A stretch of 64,000 bases of DNA, taken from Prochlorococcus sp. AG-363-O16. Its GTDB lineage: Bacteria; Cyanobacteriota; Cyanobacteriia; PCC-6307; Cyanobiaceae. The stretch spans positions 1 to 64,000 of the forward strand of contig QCGA01000002.1 in NCBI GenBank assembly GCA_003280095.1. The letters are read 5' to 3'. Below the pieces are notes generated by a model, which worked only from the letters and a program-made list of their open reading frames with translations, ran no database searches and was not told where the DNA came from. The position numbers and the translations under genes are program-made. Shown here in pieces: positions 18,455-25,809 of this stretch (the first letter of the stretch is position 1; each line of letters opens with the position of its first letter).

Positions 18455-18529
18455 CTCGATTTCGACTTTTTGTTCCTCTTTATTCCCTGAATTGCTCTCC
18501 TGAGCACAAATCGACTTACACCCTCTCCG
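18455..18529 (+). repeat. Attachment-site-like repeat with left flank
   Basis: The core at 18510-18529 reads ATCGACTTACACCCTCTCCG. The ~55 bp before it (CGATTTCGACTTTTTGTTCC and on) match the left flank of the copy at 32620, so flank and core moved or were duplicated together. The right flank (18530-18570) resembles those at 26619 and 32640. A further degenerate core lies at 18650-18669. Confidence 0.45.
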
Positions 18530-18694
18530 TTTTTTTTTGAGGTGACATGGGGTGCCATCAAGTACCATAAGGTGACACTCTTCCTGCAATTTGGCGAATT
18601 TACGAGATTTTTACTCTTAGTTAGTTCCAGAAAGGACCAGTAGTCCCTCCTTATCGGACACGCTCTCCATTCAATTAATTTGTCAGGATCCTTC

Positions 18695-19618
18695 TTATTC
18701 AAACAACTGAGAATTTTTTATGTCTTCATAAAATCTGTATTTCTTTAGAGCAGATTTTATCTCAGTCTGAACCTGTTGTTCTTCAGCGTCAGTAAAGTTT
18801 AGTTTATTTTCTCTTGGGAAATCCTTGAATGCAAACTTACCCTCATTTAATAGACCAAGTAGAGAGAAAACATCATCTGATCTAAGTAGTTGCTGAAACC
18901 CAATTGATTTGACGAAAGCATTCTTTTGTAAAACCTTCAAGAAAGTTGAGTGCATAGCTGGAGTAAGTGCAGATGTACCAGGATTTCCTTCCTCTAGATT
19001 CGCTTGCTTTTCAATAAATTCAGTAGGAGTTATAAACCTTTTACCTGTAAGTCTCCTTTGAATAGTTGTTCGCAGATATTTACTTCTTAGATATGGAAAA
19101 GGATCTCTCATGACTACAATAATCATAGGTAGATTATTAGTCACAATTTGTATACGCCTACAAAGAGGAAAAATAGAGAACTCCCACTCAAATTTGGAAT
19201 GAATTGAATTACAAACAAAGGAAGAATCTGTTTCACATAATCTTTCACTAGAAATAAAAATATCCTTTTTTAATTTATTTGAGTGCTTTTCAAGGAATGC
19301 AATTCCTGAATCCATAATTGGTGTAAAAATTCTTCTAGAATTTCTAATTTTAGGATTATGAGCAAGGAAGGAACTAGTAGTAAATAATATCCTTCTAGCA
19401 AAGAAAAAGTTATCTATTTTATCCCCTGGAGAGAGAGATTTTACATATTTATAATATAAATTTGGATCTCCACCTCCAATGCCTCTTTTGCCTTCAACCA
19501 TCTCTCCAGATGTACCTATCTTTGAAAAAACTAATTTATTTCTACAATTTTGAAATAAATGTTTTTGCAAGACTGTAGTTCCAGTTCTTGGAGCACCAAT
19601 GTGAATAAAAAACCTCAA
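18695..19618 (-). CDS. Sulfotransferase-like P-loop protein (paralogue 3)
   Basis: 307 residues with a TTG start at 19618. FFIHIGAPRTGTTVLQKHLF is the PAPS loop. ISSERLCETDSSFVC, VVMRDPFPYLRSKY and NPGTSALTPAMH place it with the proteins at 1756 and 15157; here the REP of the others is the more canonical RDP. It lies on the opposite strand between tRNA-like repeats on both sides (18510, 18650, 19809), which makes it a candidate cargo gene. Acceptor unknown. Confidence 0.7.
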   Translation of the reverse strand: MRFFIHIGAPRTGTTVLQKHLFQNCRNKLVFSKIGTSGEMVEGKRGIGGGDPNLYYKYVKSLSPGDKIDNFFFARRILFTTSSFLAHNPKIRNSRRIFTPIMDSGIAFLEKHSNKLKKDIFISSERLCETDSSFVCNSIHSKFEWEFSIFPLCRRIQIVTNNLPMIIVVMRDPFPYLRSKYLRTTIQRRLTGKRFITPTEFIEKQANLEEGNPGTSALTPAMHSTFLKVLQKNAFVKSIGFQQLLRSDDVFSLLGLLNEGKFAFKDFPRENKLNFTDAEEQQVQTEIKSALKKYRFYEDIKNSQLFE

Positions 19619-20062
19619 AATAAAAATTATGCTTATGTTTATGATTATGATTTTATCATTATTTTATTTCGTCAAAAGCAACTTTGTTGTGGTATTTATA
19701 TGGCAAGAAATTCATGGAATCTTGTGATGGTGGATGTGCTGGCGGATCTTATCCCCGATTTGGGAATAGAGTGCTCATACCTTTCCAGGTCTACTCACTA
19801 GGCAACAATCCGACGGACACCCTCTCTGCTGTTTTGAGGTGAGAGGAGTTACCATCAAGTGCCATAAGGCGACACTTCCTCTTCATATCAACGAAAAATC
19901 AACTAATTAGGCACAAGTTAGCGCAACTAAGTGCAATAGAATTTCTCTAAACTTCGTTTATACGATAAAAATCCTAGTTAATAATAAGATTAACGCTAGG
20001 AAAATTATTTATCAGTTATTTTAATGTCTTAAATGCTAAAATTATAGAAATACTATTTTTCT
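19619..20062. other. Gap with attachment-like repeat and short direct repeats
   Basis: No gene recognised. It holds the core at 19809-19828 with a right flank like that at 18530. At ~19911-19937 the units GCACAAGTTA, GCGCAACTAA and GTGCAA lie 10 nt apart. Confidence 0.45.
19809..19828 (+). repeat. tRNA-Ser-3'-end-like motif
   Basis: Reads TCCGACGGACACCCTCTCTG: T-loop-like seven bases, GACAC, then CCTCTCT and G. Two or three differences from the family consensus. Confidence 0.4.
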
Positions 20063-20566
20063 ATGCTTAACTCCTATATATCTGCTTGGAAAAGACCCTT
20101 TGATTTTCAAGGAAAGTCAACCAGAAAAGAATATTGGCATTTTGTAATTTTAAATTTGATTGTCACTGTTATATCTTATGTCTTGTTTCTTTCTGCCATT
20201 GCTCTTACTAATGGTATTAATTCTAGTTTTTCAGTTGTCATGTCAATGCCTCTGTATCTCATATCTTCAATAGGTTTGTTATTGTTTTTTGGAAGTATTT
20301 GGATTGCTCTTCCACTAACTGTTAGAAGAATTAGGGATGTTGGCATGTCTTGGAAATGGATATTCTTAGTTTCTTTGCCATATGTAGGCGGTGCTTTTGT
20401 ACTTATATTCCTTACTAGACCGTCAATACTTTCTATTGATGGGAATGAATATTATTTCAGATACCCAACTAAAAAAAATCATATCGTTGGATATTGGATT
20501 GCAAGTGTATTAATAATTGCATTATTTTTAGTGATGTTTGCTATTTCTCTGATTGCTGCAATATGA
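20063..20566 (+). CDS. DUF805 membrane protein
   Basis: 167 residues. The N-terminus FDFQGKSTRKEYWHFVILNL is the DUF805 signature (F-x-G-x-x-x-R-x-E-Y-W), followed by three or four membrane spans and the RRIRDVGMSWKWI loop, also typical. DUF805 proteins are small inner-membrane proteins of unknown function, frequent in mobile regions. A frameshifted relative lies at 23591-23811. Downstream it is followed by an attachment-like motif. Confidence 0.8.
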   Translation: MLNSYISAWKRPFDFQGKSTRKEYWHFVILNLIVTVISYVLFLSAIALTNGINSSFSVVMSMPLYLISSIGLLLFFGSIWIALPLTVRRIRDVGMSWKWIFLVSLPYVGGAFVLIFLTRPSILSIDGNEYYFRYPTKKNHIVGYWIASVLIIALFLVMFAISLIAAI

Positions 20567-20669
20567 GTTTTTAAAATATATAAGATATAAAAAGTCGTAG
20601 TAAAAAAATCAAAGCGTCCCATGGAAAAGCATGAAATAAACTTATTTTTGTGCCATCAAGTGTCATATC

Positions 20670-20939
20670 ATGCCAACTGGACAATCACCCTCTCCGTATT
20701 TTGATGATCCAAGTATAAAAGGTGATTCAATAATTAACATGGTAAATGGATCAATCCCTTAGGATGGCACTACTGTTTTTGTTGCAATTCTTTTCTATTG
20801 TATAGCTCTTGTGGTTCTACAAACTGTATTAAAACTCAGAGGAAAAGATTTTTCTGCCTTAAAAGATTTTAATGATACAGATATGAGGTTATTAACTACC
20901 AGTATTATATTAGGTTTGGGTATTTCCTTTATTTGGTAA
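20670..20939 (+). pseudogene. Small membrane protein gene with in-frame TAG
   Basis: From ATG 20670 the frame encodes PYFDDPSIKGDSIINMVNGS, meets TAG at codon 31 (20760-20762) and continues in the same frame for 58 codons with two hydrophobic helices (TVFVAILFYCIALVVL and ILGLGISFIW), ending at 20939. Coding character is intact on both sides of the stop, so this is either a recent pseudogene or a readthrough case. Codons 4-9 coincide with a tRNA-3'-end-like motif, so the gene start may have been built from an attachment-site fragment. Confidence 0.55.
20677..20696 (+). repeat. tRNA-Ser-3'-end-like motif within a gene start
   Basis: ATCACCCTCTCCG (20684-20696) matches the acceptor part of the family; the T-loop half is degenerate. 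The left flank (TGCCATCAAGTGTCATATCATGCC) resembles what normally lies to the right of other copies. Confidence 0.35.
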
Positions 20940-21112
20940 TTTCTTTTCTTCTTAATGGAAGTTATTTTAATGCTACTAATAAAGGACTTATTTTAATAAT
21001 TAATTAATTAAAGTTGGTTCCATACTATTCCAATTTTGGTACTATGGAAAACTGACACTGAACAGTGCTAACAAGTCCCGTAGCGTATCTATGGAGTACC
21101 TTTTGAGGTCTA

Positions 21113-21132
21113 CTTGACGGACATCCTCTCCG
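21113..21132 (+). repeat. tRNA-Ser-3'-end-like motif
   Basis: CTTGACGGACATCCTCTCCG followed by TTTT; acceptor-like CCTCTCC and discriminator G intact. Confidence 0.45.
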
Positions 21133-21317
21133 TTTTAATAGTGATACAGGAAGTCCAATAACTTCAGGAACAACAGAAATCTGTAGTGAGGTTCTGGTTT
21201 CTAAGTTCAGGTGCGTCCAACAACATAAATCAGTCTTGAAAAATGTGTTATAGGAAATGCAACCCGATCAAGAAATAACGTCGAATAACTTCCAGTAACT
21301 TCCGAGTTAGGTTGACC

Positions 21318-21337
21318 CCTCACAACCCCCTCTGCGT
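21318..21337 (+). repeat. tRNA-Ser-3'-end-like motif, degenerate
   Basis: Ends CAACCCCCTCTGCG then TTTTTTG and AAGTGCCATGAC, as in the 26619 flank. Confidence 0.3.
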
Positions 21338-21405
21338 TTTTTGTAAGTGCCATGACTGATTGAAAGTTTTTAACATTAAATTGGTTCTTATTTTCAACTT
21401 ATTCA

Positions 21406-21555
21406 GTGAAAAAATATCTTCTTCCATTAGTTCTTTGTAGTAGTTTTATGGGCACTGCTGGTTATTCACAAGTTTTTAGAGCGGGTGGTTCTAGTGGCAC
21501 TGCTTGTCCATCAGGTGCTCAATACAAGGGAAATGGGTTTTGTAGAAGCAACTAA
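21406..21555 (+). CDS. Secreted 49-residue Cys-pair peptide
   Basis: GTG start at 21406. Signal peptide MKKYLLPLVLCSSFMGTAGY, then a mature peptide of ~27 residues, SQVFRAGGSSGTACPSGAQY and on, with two cysteines that can form one disulfide. The gene is followed by a strong GC hairpin. I know no family; a small exported peptide could be a structural, signalling or bacteriocin-like product, but nothing here decides this. Confidence 0.55.
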   Translation: MKKYLLPLVLCSSFMGTAGYSQVFRAGGSSGTACPSGAQYKGNGFCRSN

Positions 21556-21578
21556 TCAGACATCAAAAAGGCATTAAG

Positions 21579-21606
21579 AAGGGCGGGGTATTTCGATCCC
21601 GCCCTT
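21579..21606. terminator. GC-rich hairpin after the secreted peptide gene
   Basis: AAGGGCGGG (21579-21587) pairs with CCCGCCCTT (21598-21606), loop of ten. GC-rich against its AT-rich surroundings. There is no U-tract, so termination is likely but not certain. Confidence 0.55.
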
Positions 21607-21703
21607 TGAGTCAAGCACTTATTTTTTAGACCGTTCGTGCTCTGACTCCTGATTCAACTCTAGATCGCTGGGATCAAGATTCAATGGTGATAAACACCTG
21701 TTT

Positions 21704-21988
21704 TTAGGCGACTTCAGAGTCCCAACCAATCTCTAGTCCTCGCTTCTTCTGCCACTGCCTACAACGCTTGGTTAGGTGCTCTCCTTGTTGAATGAGACGT
21801 TGGTGAATCGGACAGGTCAAAAGAGTGATGCACTGCTTGGTACAGGAATAGGTGAAGTGCTCACAGGTCATGCAAACGGCACTACCTCTTGAGTGCTGTA
21901 GTTCTTCGTACTCGAAGTAGTCCCACTCTTCGGGTTCGTCAGTAACTTTGACTGGTGTGACTGGGGTTTTACGCTTTGCCCATGCCAT
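21704..21988 (-). CDS. Cys/His-rich hypothetical, picocyanobacterial type
   Basis: 94 residues with CMTCEHF, TKQCITLLTCPIHQ and KRCRQW, six Cys in total plus His residues that could bind a metal ion. Basic N-terminus (WAKRKTPVTPVKV), acidic middle. It resembles a conserved small protein I associate with marine Synechococcus and Prochlorococcus, function unknown. Its start codon is 4 bp after a 34-bp perfect palindrome that contains a LexA-box-like core and whose AGGGGA arm would serve as the ribosome site, suggesting SOS control or structural translation control. Confidence 0.6.
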   Translation of the reverse strand: MAWAKRKTPVTPVKVTDEPEEWDYFEYEELQHSRGSAVCMTCEHFTYSCTKQCITLLTCPIHQRLIQQGEHLTKRCRQWQKKRGLEIGWDSEVA

Positions 21989-21992
21989 AAGG

Positions 21993-22026
21993 TTCCCCTG
22001 CTAGTACAATTGTACTAGCAGGGGAA
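21993..22026. promoter_or_regulatory. 34-bp perfect palindrome with LexA-box-like core
   Basis: TTCCCCTGCTAGTACAA (21993-22009) is the exact reverse complement of 22010-22026. The centre AGTACAATTGTACT (22003-22016) fits the cyanobacterial LexA pattern AGTAC-N3-TGT-N-CT. It lies in the leader of the gene at 21704-21988. Confidence 0.6.
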
Positions 22027-22228
22027 GGGGTGTTTGGTCAAGTCTTTTATGAAGAGACTGATGAGTTTTGTTTGCTCGCTTAAGTTTGAATAGATTTAAA
22101 GAGGTCAGATCAGAAGAACCGGCATGTAAGTAAAAACTGTATTTATTCGCGCTACTGATGAGATAGAGGACTGTCTTCATGAAACTGACTTGACTTGGAT
22201 TTTCTCTGAAAACGCTGGAAATAATTAA

Positions 22229-22411
22229 ATAGATATTGATCCAGAAGACACCGAATCGTTTAAAAATCTTGGTAATACTAAAGAAAAAATCGGAGATATA
22301 GAAGGTGCATGTTCTGATTGGGGAAAAGCATCTTCCTTGGGGAATAAAAATGCTGCAGTTTGGGTAAGAAATCAGTGCCAATCAAATTCAGAAACACTAC
22401 TATTGTCCTAG
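22229..22411 (+). pseudogene. 3' fragment of an island TPR gene
   Basis: The frame encodes IDIDPEDTESFKNLGNTKEK, then DIEGACSDWGKASSLGNKNA and WVRNQC, the last TPR and C-terminal tail of the secreted TPR family (compare 32735-33412). An in-frame TAA lies just before 22229 and no signal peptide is present, so only the final ~50 codons survive. Confidence 0.7.
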
Positions 22412-22488
22412 GGGTTGCTGCTGCTGAATGAGTGCAATTTTTTTATACCTGTTTGTTCAGTACTGATTTTTTATTTTCCAAAAGGTTT

Positions 22489-22650
22489 TTATTTAAGAAC
22501 CCAGCGTGGGTGATAGTCTTCTTTTCCCCAAGGAGGAGCAACGCTTTCTAATACAAAGACAAATGAACCGATTAAAAAGAAAGCAATCTTTAACTTCTTG
22601 CTCCCAAGGACATCTTGTGTTATGTAATTAATGAATCTGTAGAAACCCAT
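22489..22650 (-). CDS. 53-residue single-span membrane protein
   Basis: Starts ATG at 22650, only 6 bp after the stop of the rhomboid gene, so probably in one operon. Short amphipathic N-terminus (MGFYRFINYITQDVLGSK), one hydrophobic helix (IAFFLIGSFVFVLES), then a polar tail with PPWGKEDYHPRW. Function unknown; a substrate or partner of the rhomboid protease is conceivable (inference). Confidence 0.6.
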   Translation of the reverse strand: MGFYRFINYITQDVLGSKKLKIAFFLIGSFVFVLESVAPPWGKEDYHPRWVLK

Positions 22651-22656
22651 TTTTTA

Positions 22657-23406
22657 TCAAAGTAGAAAAAGGATTGATCCTGCAGCGAATCCAGAGAGAT
22701 GACCGATTAAACTGATTCCAGGTCCAAATGAATAAAGTACTCCAATGACTGTAAGAACTGTCATTGTTTGTCGGCATTGATAATTACTCCGCAAACCTAT
22801 CTGAACACCGAGGAAAGTCTTCTTTCCATAAATGGATGCCAAAAGAATAAATGCATCTATGCCATAAAGTATTCCACTAAAACCTAAAGAGAGTGACATT
22901 AGATTCCTTGCTACAAAAATATCGTAGAGCCAATTTAAAAAGACCTGGACTGGGATCAGAGACACAATCAGTGTAAGAAAAAATGACCTACTACTTAGAC
23001 CAAGGGTCATAAAAAAGTATCGGGAAATTATAATTCCACCTGTATTTAATAGTAAATGTCTAAAATCACCATGAAAGAAATGTGAAGTAATTATTCTATG
23101 TGGTTGAGAAAGAAGTTTCCCTGACCAATAAGCAAAGTTTAATCTATCAATCAAACCAAAAATATCTGTTCCTATAAAAGCAACAAAACATATCAAGAAA
23201 GGTATTAAGTACTGCCAGTCATCCTTAGAAATATTGATACCTGAAGACAGGGACCTATATCCTTGGAAACCTTTATTAGCACTATTTCTTCCTTGCCTAA
23301 AACCTATTCTAAAAGAACCGCATTTTATACATACCAACCTTCCTCCTAAAGAACGATCATTCTTTATATTTGTTGAACCACATTCACAACACTTATGTAT
23401 CCCCAT
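22657..23406 (-). CDS. Rhomboid-family intramembrane protease with N-terminal zinc ribbon
   Basis: 249 residues from the ATG at 23406; a longer frame to 23469 adds a hydrophobic stretch I consider spurious. Residues ~5-30 hold CCECGST...LVCIKCGS, four cysteines of a zinc ribbon. The membrane part has the rhomboid pattern: HFFHGDFRHLLLNTG, a serine in LGFSGILYG, and a late His in GHLSGFAAG, giving the Ser-His dyad. It would cleave membrane proteins within the bilayer. The fused zinc ribbon is unusual and could bind a substrate or ribosome. Confidence 0.75.
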   Translation of the reverse strand: MGIHKCCECGSTNIKNDRSLGGRLVCIKCGSFRIGFRQGRNSANKGFQGYRSLSSGINISKDDWQYLIPFLICFVAFIGTDIFGLIDRLNFAYWSGKLLSQPHRIITSHFFHGDFRHLLLNTGGIIISRYFFMTLGLSSRSFFLTLIVSLIPVQVFLNWLYDIFVARNLMSLSLGFSGILYGIDAFILLASIYGKKTFLGVQIGLRSNYQCRQTMTVLTVIGVLYSFGPGISLIGHLSGFAAGSILFLL

Positions 23407-23590
23407 TTTAAGTAGTCCTAGGATTCGATGATGGTAGAGTATATAAATATATGATCCATATCCAACCAATTAAAGGAAAAAGTATTAATAGTATCCATTG
23501 CCATGATTTGCCGACATCACGAAGACGCCGTACCCCTATTGAAAGTTCAACAATAAATGAGCAATAATTATAAGAAACTACAAAAATTTT

Positions 23591-23811
23591 TTAGAAAGAG
23601 CAGAATAGAATATAAGATAAATATAAGGAATCAAATGATGTATCATATATACTTGATATTCCTATCAGAAATTTCTCACTTAAATAAAGTATTAAAGCGA
23701 AAATAATGCTTGCTAACTCGTAAAACCAAAAATCTCTACGAGTCGTTTCACCTCTAAAGTTAAAGGAAAGGCATTCTTCCAAGCAAGAATAAAAGGTTCA
23801 ATCAAGAACAA
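23591..23811 (-). pseudogene. DUF805 gene, frameshifted and truncated
   Basis: One frame gives LFLIEPFILAWKNAF and the next frame gives SFNFRGETTRRDFWFYELAS, joined at GCCTTTCCTTTAAC; one extra T would restore a DUF805 N-terminus (compare 20063-20566). After ~60 residues with two membrane spans the frame ends, well short of the usual 120-170 residues. Start would be TTG at 23811. Confidence 0.65.
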
Positions 23812-23928
23812 ATTATTTATATCTAGAGGACTAATTACACTACAATGCCAATCATATTGTGAGAAAGCAAGTCTGAACTGCAGGTTGAGTGGGACGTCTA
23901 CTGGAAAACTTGAAAGGATTGCAAGGCA

Positions 23929-24058
23929 CAAAAAAACCTGCTCAAAGGCAGGTTCTCTTGGAGATCTAGAGCGCGTGTTTCCTTGTTTCCACTGCTCGGA
24001 GGATCTCAACTCCTCACGCTGGGTATTTTTACGCATAACTCATTATTTGGCAAGCACA
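23929..24058 (-). ncRNA. Small RNA candidate, copy C
   Basis: Reads from GTGCTTGCCAAATAATGA (24058 leftwards) to the terminator AACCTGC/GCAGGTT (23935-23954) with a T-run of seven. The inner GAGGA/TCCTC hairpin and a possible outer GCGTG/CACGC stem enclose CGAGCAGTGG. The sequence is the same as copy D over the whole block, which indicates recent duplication or gene conversion. Confidence 0.5.
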
Positions 24059-24092
24059 TAAAAAAGGTGCCCTCATCGAGTAGCACCCATAT

Positions 24093-24117
24093 CGACAAAC
24101 TTGTGTGAGGAGTGTCG
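24093..24117 (+). promoter_or_regulatory. alpA leader hairpin, CGACA/TGTCG version
   Basis: CGACA (24093-24097) and TGTCG (24113-24117) close a loop containing CTTGTGTGAGGAG. The copy at 31400 has CGAGA/TCTCG: both strands changed together. An alternative pairing, GAGGAG...TAG with CTA-CTCCTC (~24126-24136), is mutually exclusive with it. Confidence 0.5.
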
Positions 24118-24204
24118 TAGTTCTGTTCTACTCCTCCATGGGAACTTTGGGAAGACCTGGACAAGCACGATGCAATGGGAGGTTCTTTTCTTCTTTGAGA
24201 ACCC

Positions 24205-24522
24205 ATGAAAATCGACATCAGAGAACGCTTTCTACGTATTCCAGAAATAGTTCATAGAACAGGAATGAGTAGAACAACTATCTACCACCGAATCAATGAA
24301 GGTAAATTCCCTAAACAAATTCCATTAGGTTCTAATCTTGTTGTCTGGTTGGAATCAGATATCCAGGTCTGCTGGTGGGGTATTACGAAAATACCACTCT
24401 CTGACAGTGATATTCGAGTATTAGAACCGAAGGAAAATCGGTTCAGAGTTTCTATTGAAGATGCGTTGCATATAAAGGTTTATCCAAAGGGAGGCAACTA
24501 TTTTGTATGGAGATACGCTTAA
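24205..24522 (+). CDS. AlpA-type regulator with replaced C-terminus
   Basis: 105 residues. Residues 1-53 are AlpA-like: MKIDIRERFLRIPEIV, a helix-turn-helix (TGMSRTTIYHRINEGKFP), then IPLGSNLVVWLESDIQ. In its relatives this ends EWMDNQI soon after; here it continues VCWWGITKIPLSD to RYA, about 50 unrelated residues. The junction at ~24370 looks like a fusion with the 3' part of another gene. AlpA regulates excision in satellites and prophages. The start at 24205 is forced, because the overlapping upstream ATG frame (24138) is out of phase here. Confidence 0.65.
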   Translation: MKIDIRERFLRIPEIVHRTGMSRTTIYHRINEGKFPKQIPLGSNLVVWLESDIQVCWWGITKIPLSDSDIRVLEPKENRFRVSIEDALHIKVYPKGGNYFVWRYA

Positions 24523-24555
24523 AAATTATAATATTCAAGATAAAGAAACTTTATA

Positions 24556-24936
24556 TTATAACGTTTGAATATTAGTTATTTTGCATTTTTTGAGATCAAT
24601 TTCATTGATTGTTTCCATAGTCATGCTACCCATTAACTCGCCCATATCAGTTGTAGTTTTCCTTGTATGAATTATCTTTGTTTCACCTTTACGTTCATAA
24701 ATTTCAGTTACCATACCTGTTTGTGACTTATATTGATACTCTTTGCCGATAGTAAAACTTTTGCCCTCATATACATATTGCCCTTTACTTGTTGATATCT
24801 TTACCGGAAACTTGATTCCCATTATTTCACCAGTTCCCTCACAAGAATAATTGTCAAAGTAATTGATCTTCTCCGAGGAACACCCAGAAGCACCTATTGA
24901 TATTGCCGCTAATGATAGATAAATAATCTTTTTCAT
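24556..24936 (-). CDS. Predicted lipoprotein, hypothetical
   Basis: 126 residues from MKKIIYLSL at 24936 (an earlier ATG at 24966 would add ten polar residues). The signal peptide ends with ISIGASGC, a good lipobox, so the mature protein begins at Cys. The remainder (YSCEGTGEIMGIKFPVKIST and a Thr-rich segment) looks like a beta-rich small periplasmic domain. No family recognised. Convergent with the alpA gene to the left. Confidence 0.6.
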   Translation of the reverse strand: MKKIIYLSLAAISIGASGCSSEKINYFDNYSCEGTGEIMGIKFPVKISTSKGQYVYEGKSFTIGKEYQYKSQTGMVTEIYERKGETKIIHTRKTTTDMGELMGSMTMETINEIDLKKCKITNIQTL

Positions 24937-25262
24937 TGATTTTTTAGTATTATCTACCATTAACACTAAAATATATATTAATTTTTTGGATAATTAGTTG
25001 CATCTCTTAAGGAGTTAAAGTAACGATCTAAATGCATTCTGCAGATGCCAAAGAAATTAACAGGTTGTACTTCTGTTCAGAATCATTGTGATTGTCATCG
25101 TTTATTACTGCTTCTTCTAAAAATGAATCTTTGAAGTATCATGTATTAAATTTAATATAAGGTTTTAAAGGGTCAGTTTTCAAGGAAGAAGGTAAAAATT
25201 CAATAAGCAATTAAATTATTGATTTCCAAGTATTATTTAATTATATTTACACAGGGAAAAAT
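24937..25262. other. Non-coding AT-rich interval
   Basis: About 325 bp between divergent genes at 24936 and 25263. No repeat, terminator or small gene recognised; it presumably holds two promoters. Confidence 0.4.
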
Positions 25263-25634
25263 ATGGCAAGATTCAAACTTGCAGAAGGCGAGACGTTGAT
25301 AATAAAACAAATGAATACTCCGATTTTGGGTTTTATGAATAATTTGAAATTAGTTGGTGCTGAACGTGGGACACTGTATTTAACTGATAAAAGAATTGCA
25401 TTCTGTTCAACTAGTCGACTTAAAACTTTAATAATATTTAATTTGTACGGTATATTACCGGAAATTGTTAGTTCGAAAAATATTCGTTTTGAAGCAGAAT
25501 TAAATCGTTTTGATATCCTAAATTTGAAATACTGGTGGGGCAATGGCGAATTCCTTGTTTTGGATGGTGAAAAGACCTTACTTATACCAAACAAAAGATT
25601 TAAAGAAGAATTCTTTAAATTGAAACAAGGATAA
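25263..25634 (+). CDS. GRAM/PH-like domain protein
   Basis: 123 residues, ATG start. After an N-terminal strand region comes GAERGTLYLTDKRIAFCST (~33-50), a pattern typical of bacterial GRAM or PH-like domains (G-x-L-x-L-T-x-x-R-I-x-F). A C-terminal stretch with WWGNGEFLVLDGEK may complete the barrel. Such domains bind phospholipids or form a membrane-associated scaffold. Substrate not visible. Confidence 0.55.
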   Translation: MARFKLAEGETLIIKQMNTPILGFMNNLKLVGAERGTLYLTDKRIAFCSTSRLKTLIIFNLYGILPEIVSSKNIRFEAELNRFDILNLKYWWGNGEFLVLDGEKTLLIPNKRFKEEFFKLKQG

Positions 25635-25809
25635 TCCAAGTTATAGTATATAGAATCTTAGGTCTTTAAAATATAATATTTGACTATAATCCCTGTGAAA
25701 TCCCAGATATAAAAAAGTAGTATCAGGAGTTCAATATCTTCTCGTTTAGGTGGCAAAGAAAATGCTAGAAAAAAAAACAAAAAATCAAACCAATTCGGAT
25801 TTTAATAAA

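Larger units (their letters stand above)
20940..21405. other. Gap with two attachment-like motifs
   Basis: No gene recognised. Cores lie at 21113-21132 (CTTGACGGACATCCTCTCCG) and 21318-21337 (degenerate, CAACCCCCTCTGCG). ATTTTGGTACTATGGAAAAC at ~21036 resembles the ATTTTGGTATTAGGGAAAAT of 26736, a decayed arm-repeat flank. Confidence 0.4.
23873..24204. repeat. 330-bp direct repeat, copy C
   Basis: Nearly identical to 31180-31510 (few substitutions and one indel near 24190). It contains, in order, the last codons of a gene like that at 30957-31220, the RNA candidate (minus strand), the hairpin, and the alpA leader. Confidence 0.85.

Noticed and set aside
18269-18702. Minus-strand frames over the protease 3' end
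   Set aside because: Antisense shadows of TPR coding sequence and of the attachment-like repeat.
22001-22381. 126-codon minus-strand frame
   Set aside because: Runs through the palindrome and opposite the TPR fragment; no protein-like features.
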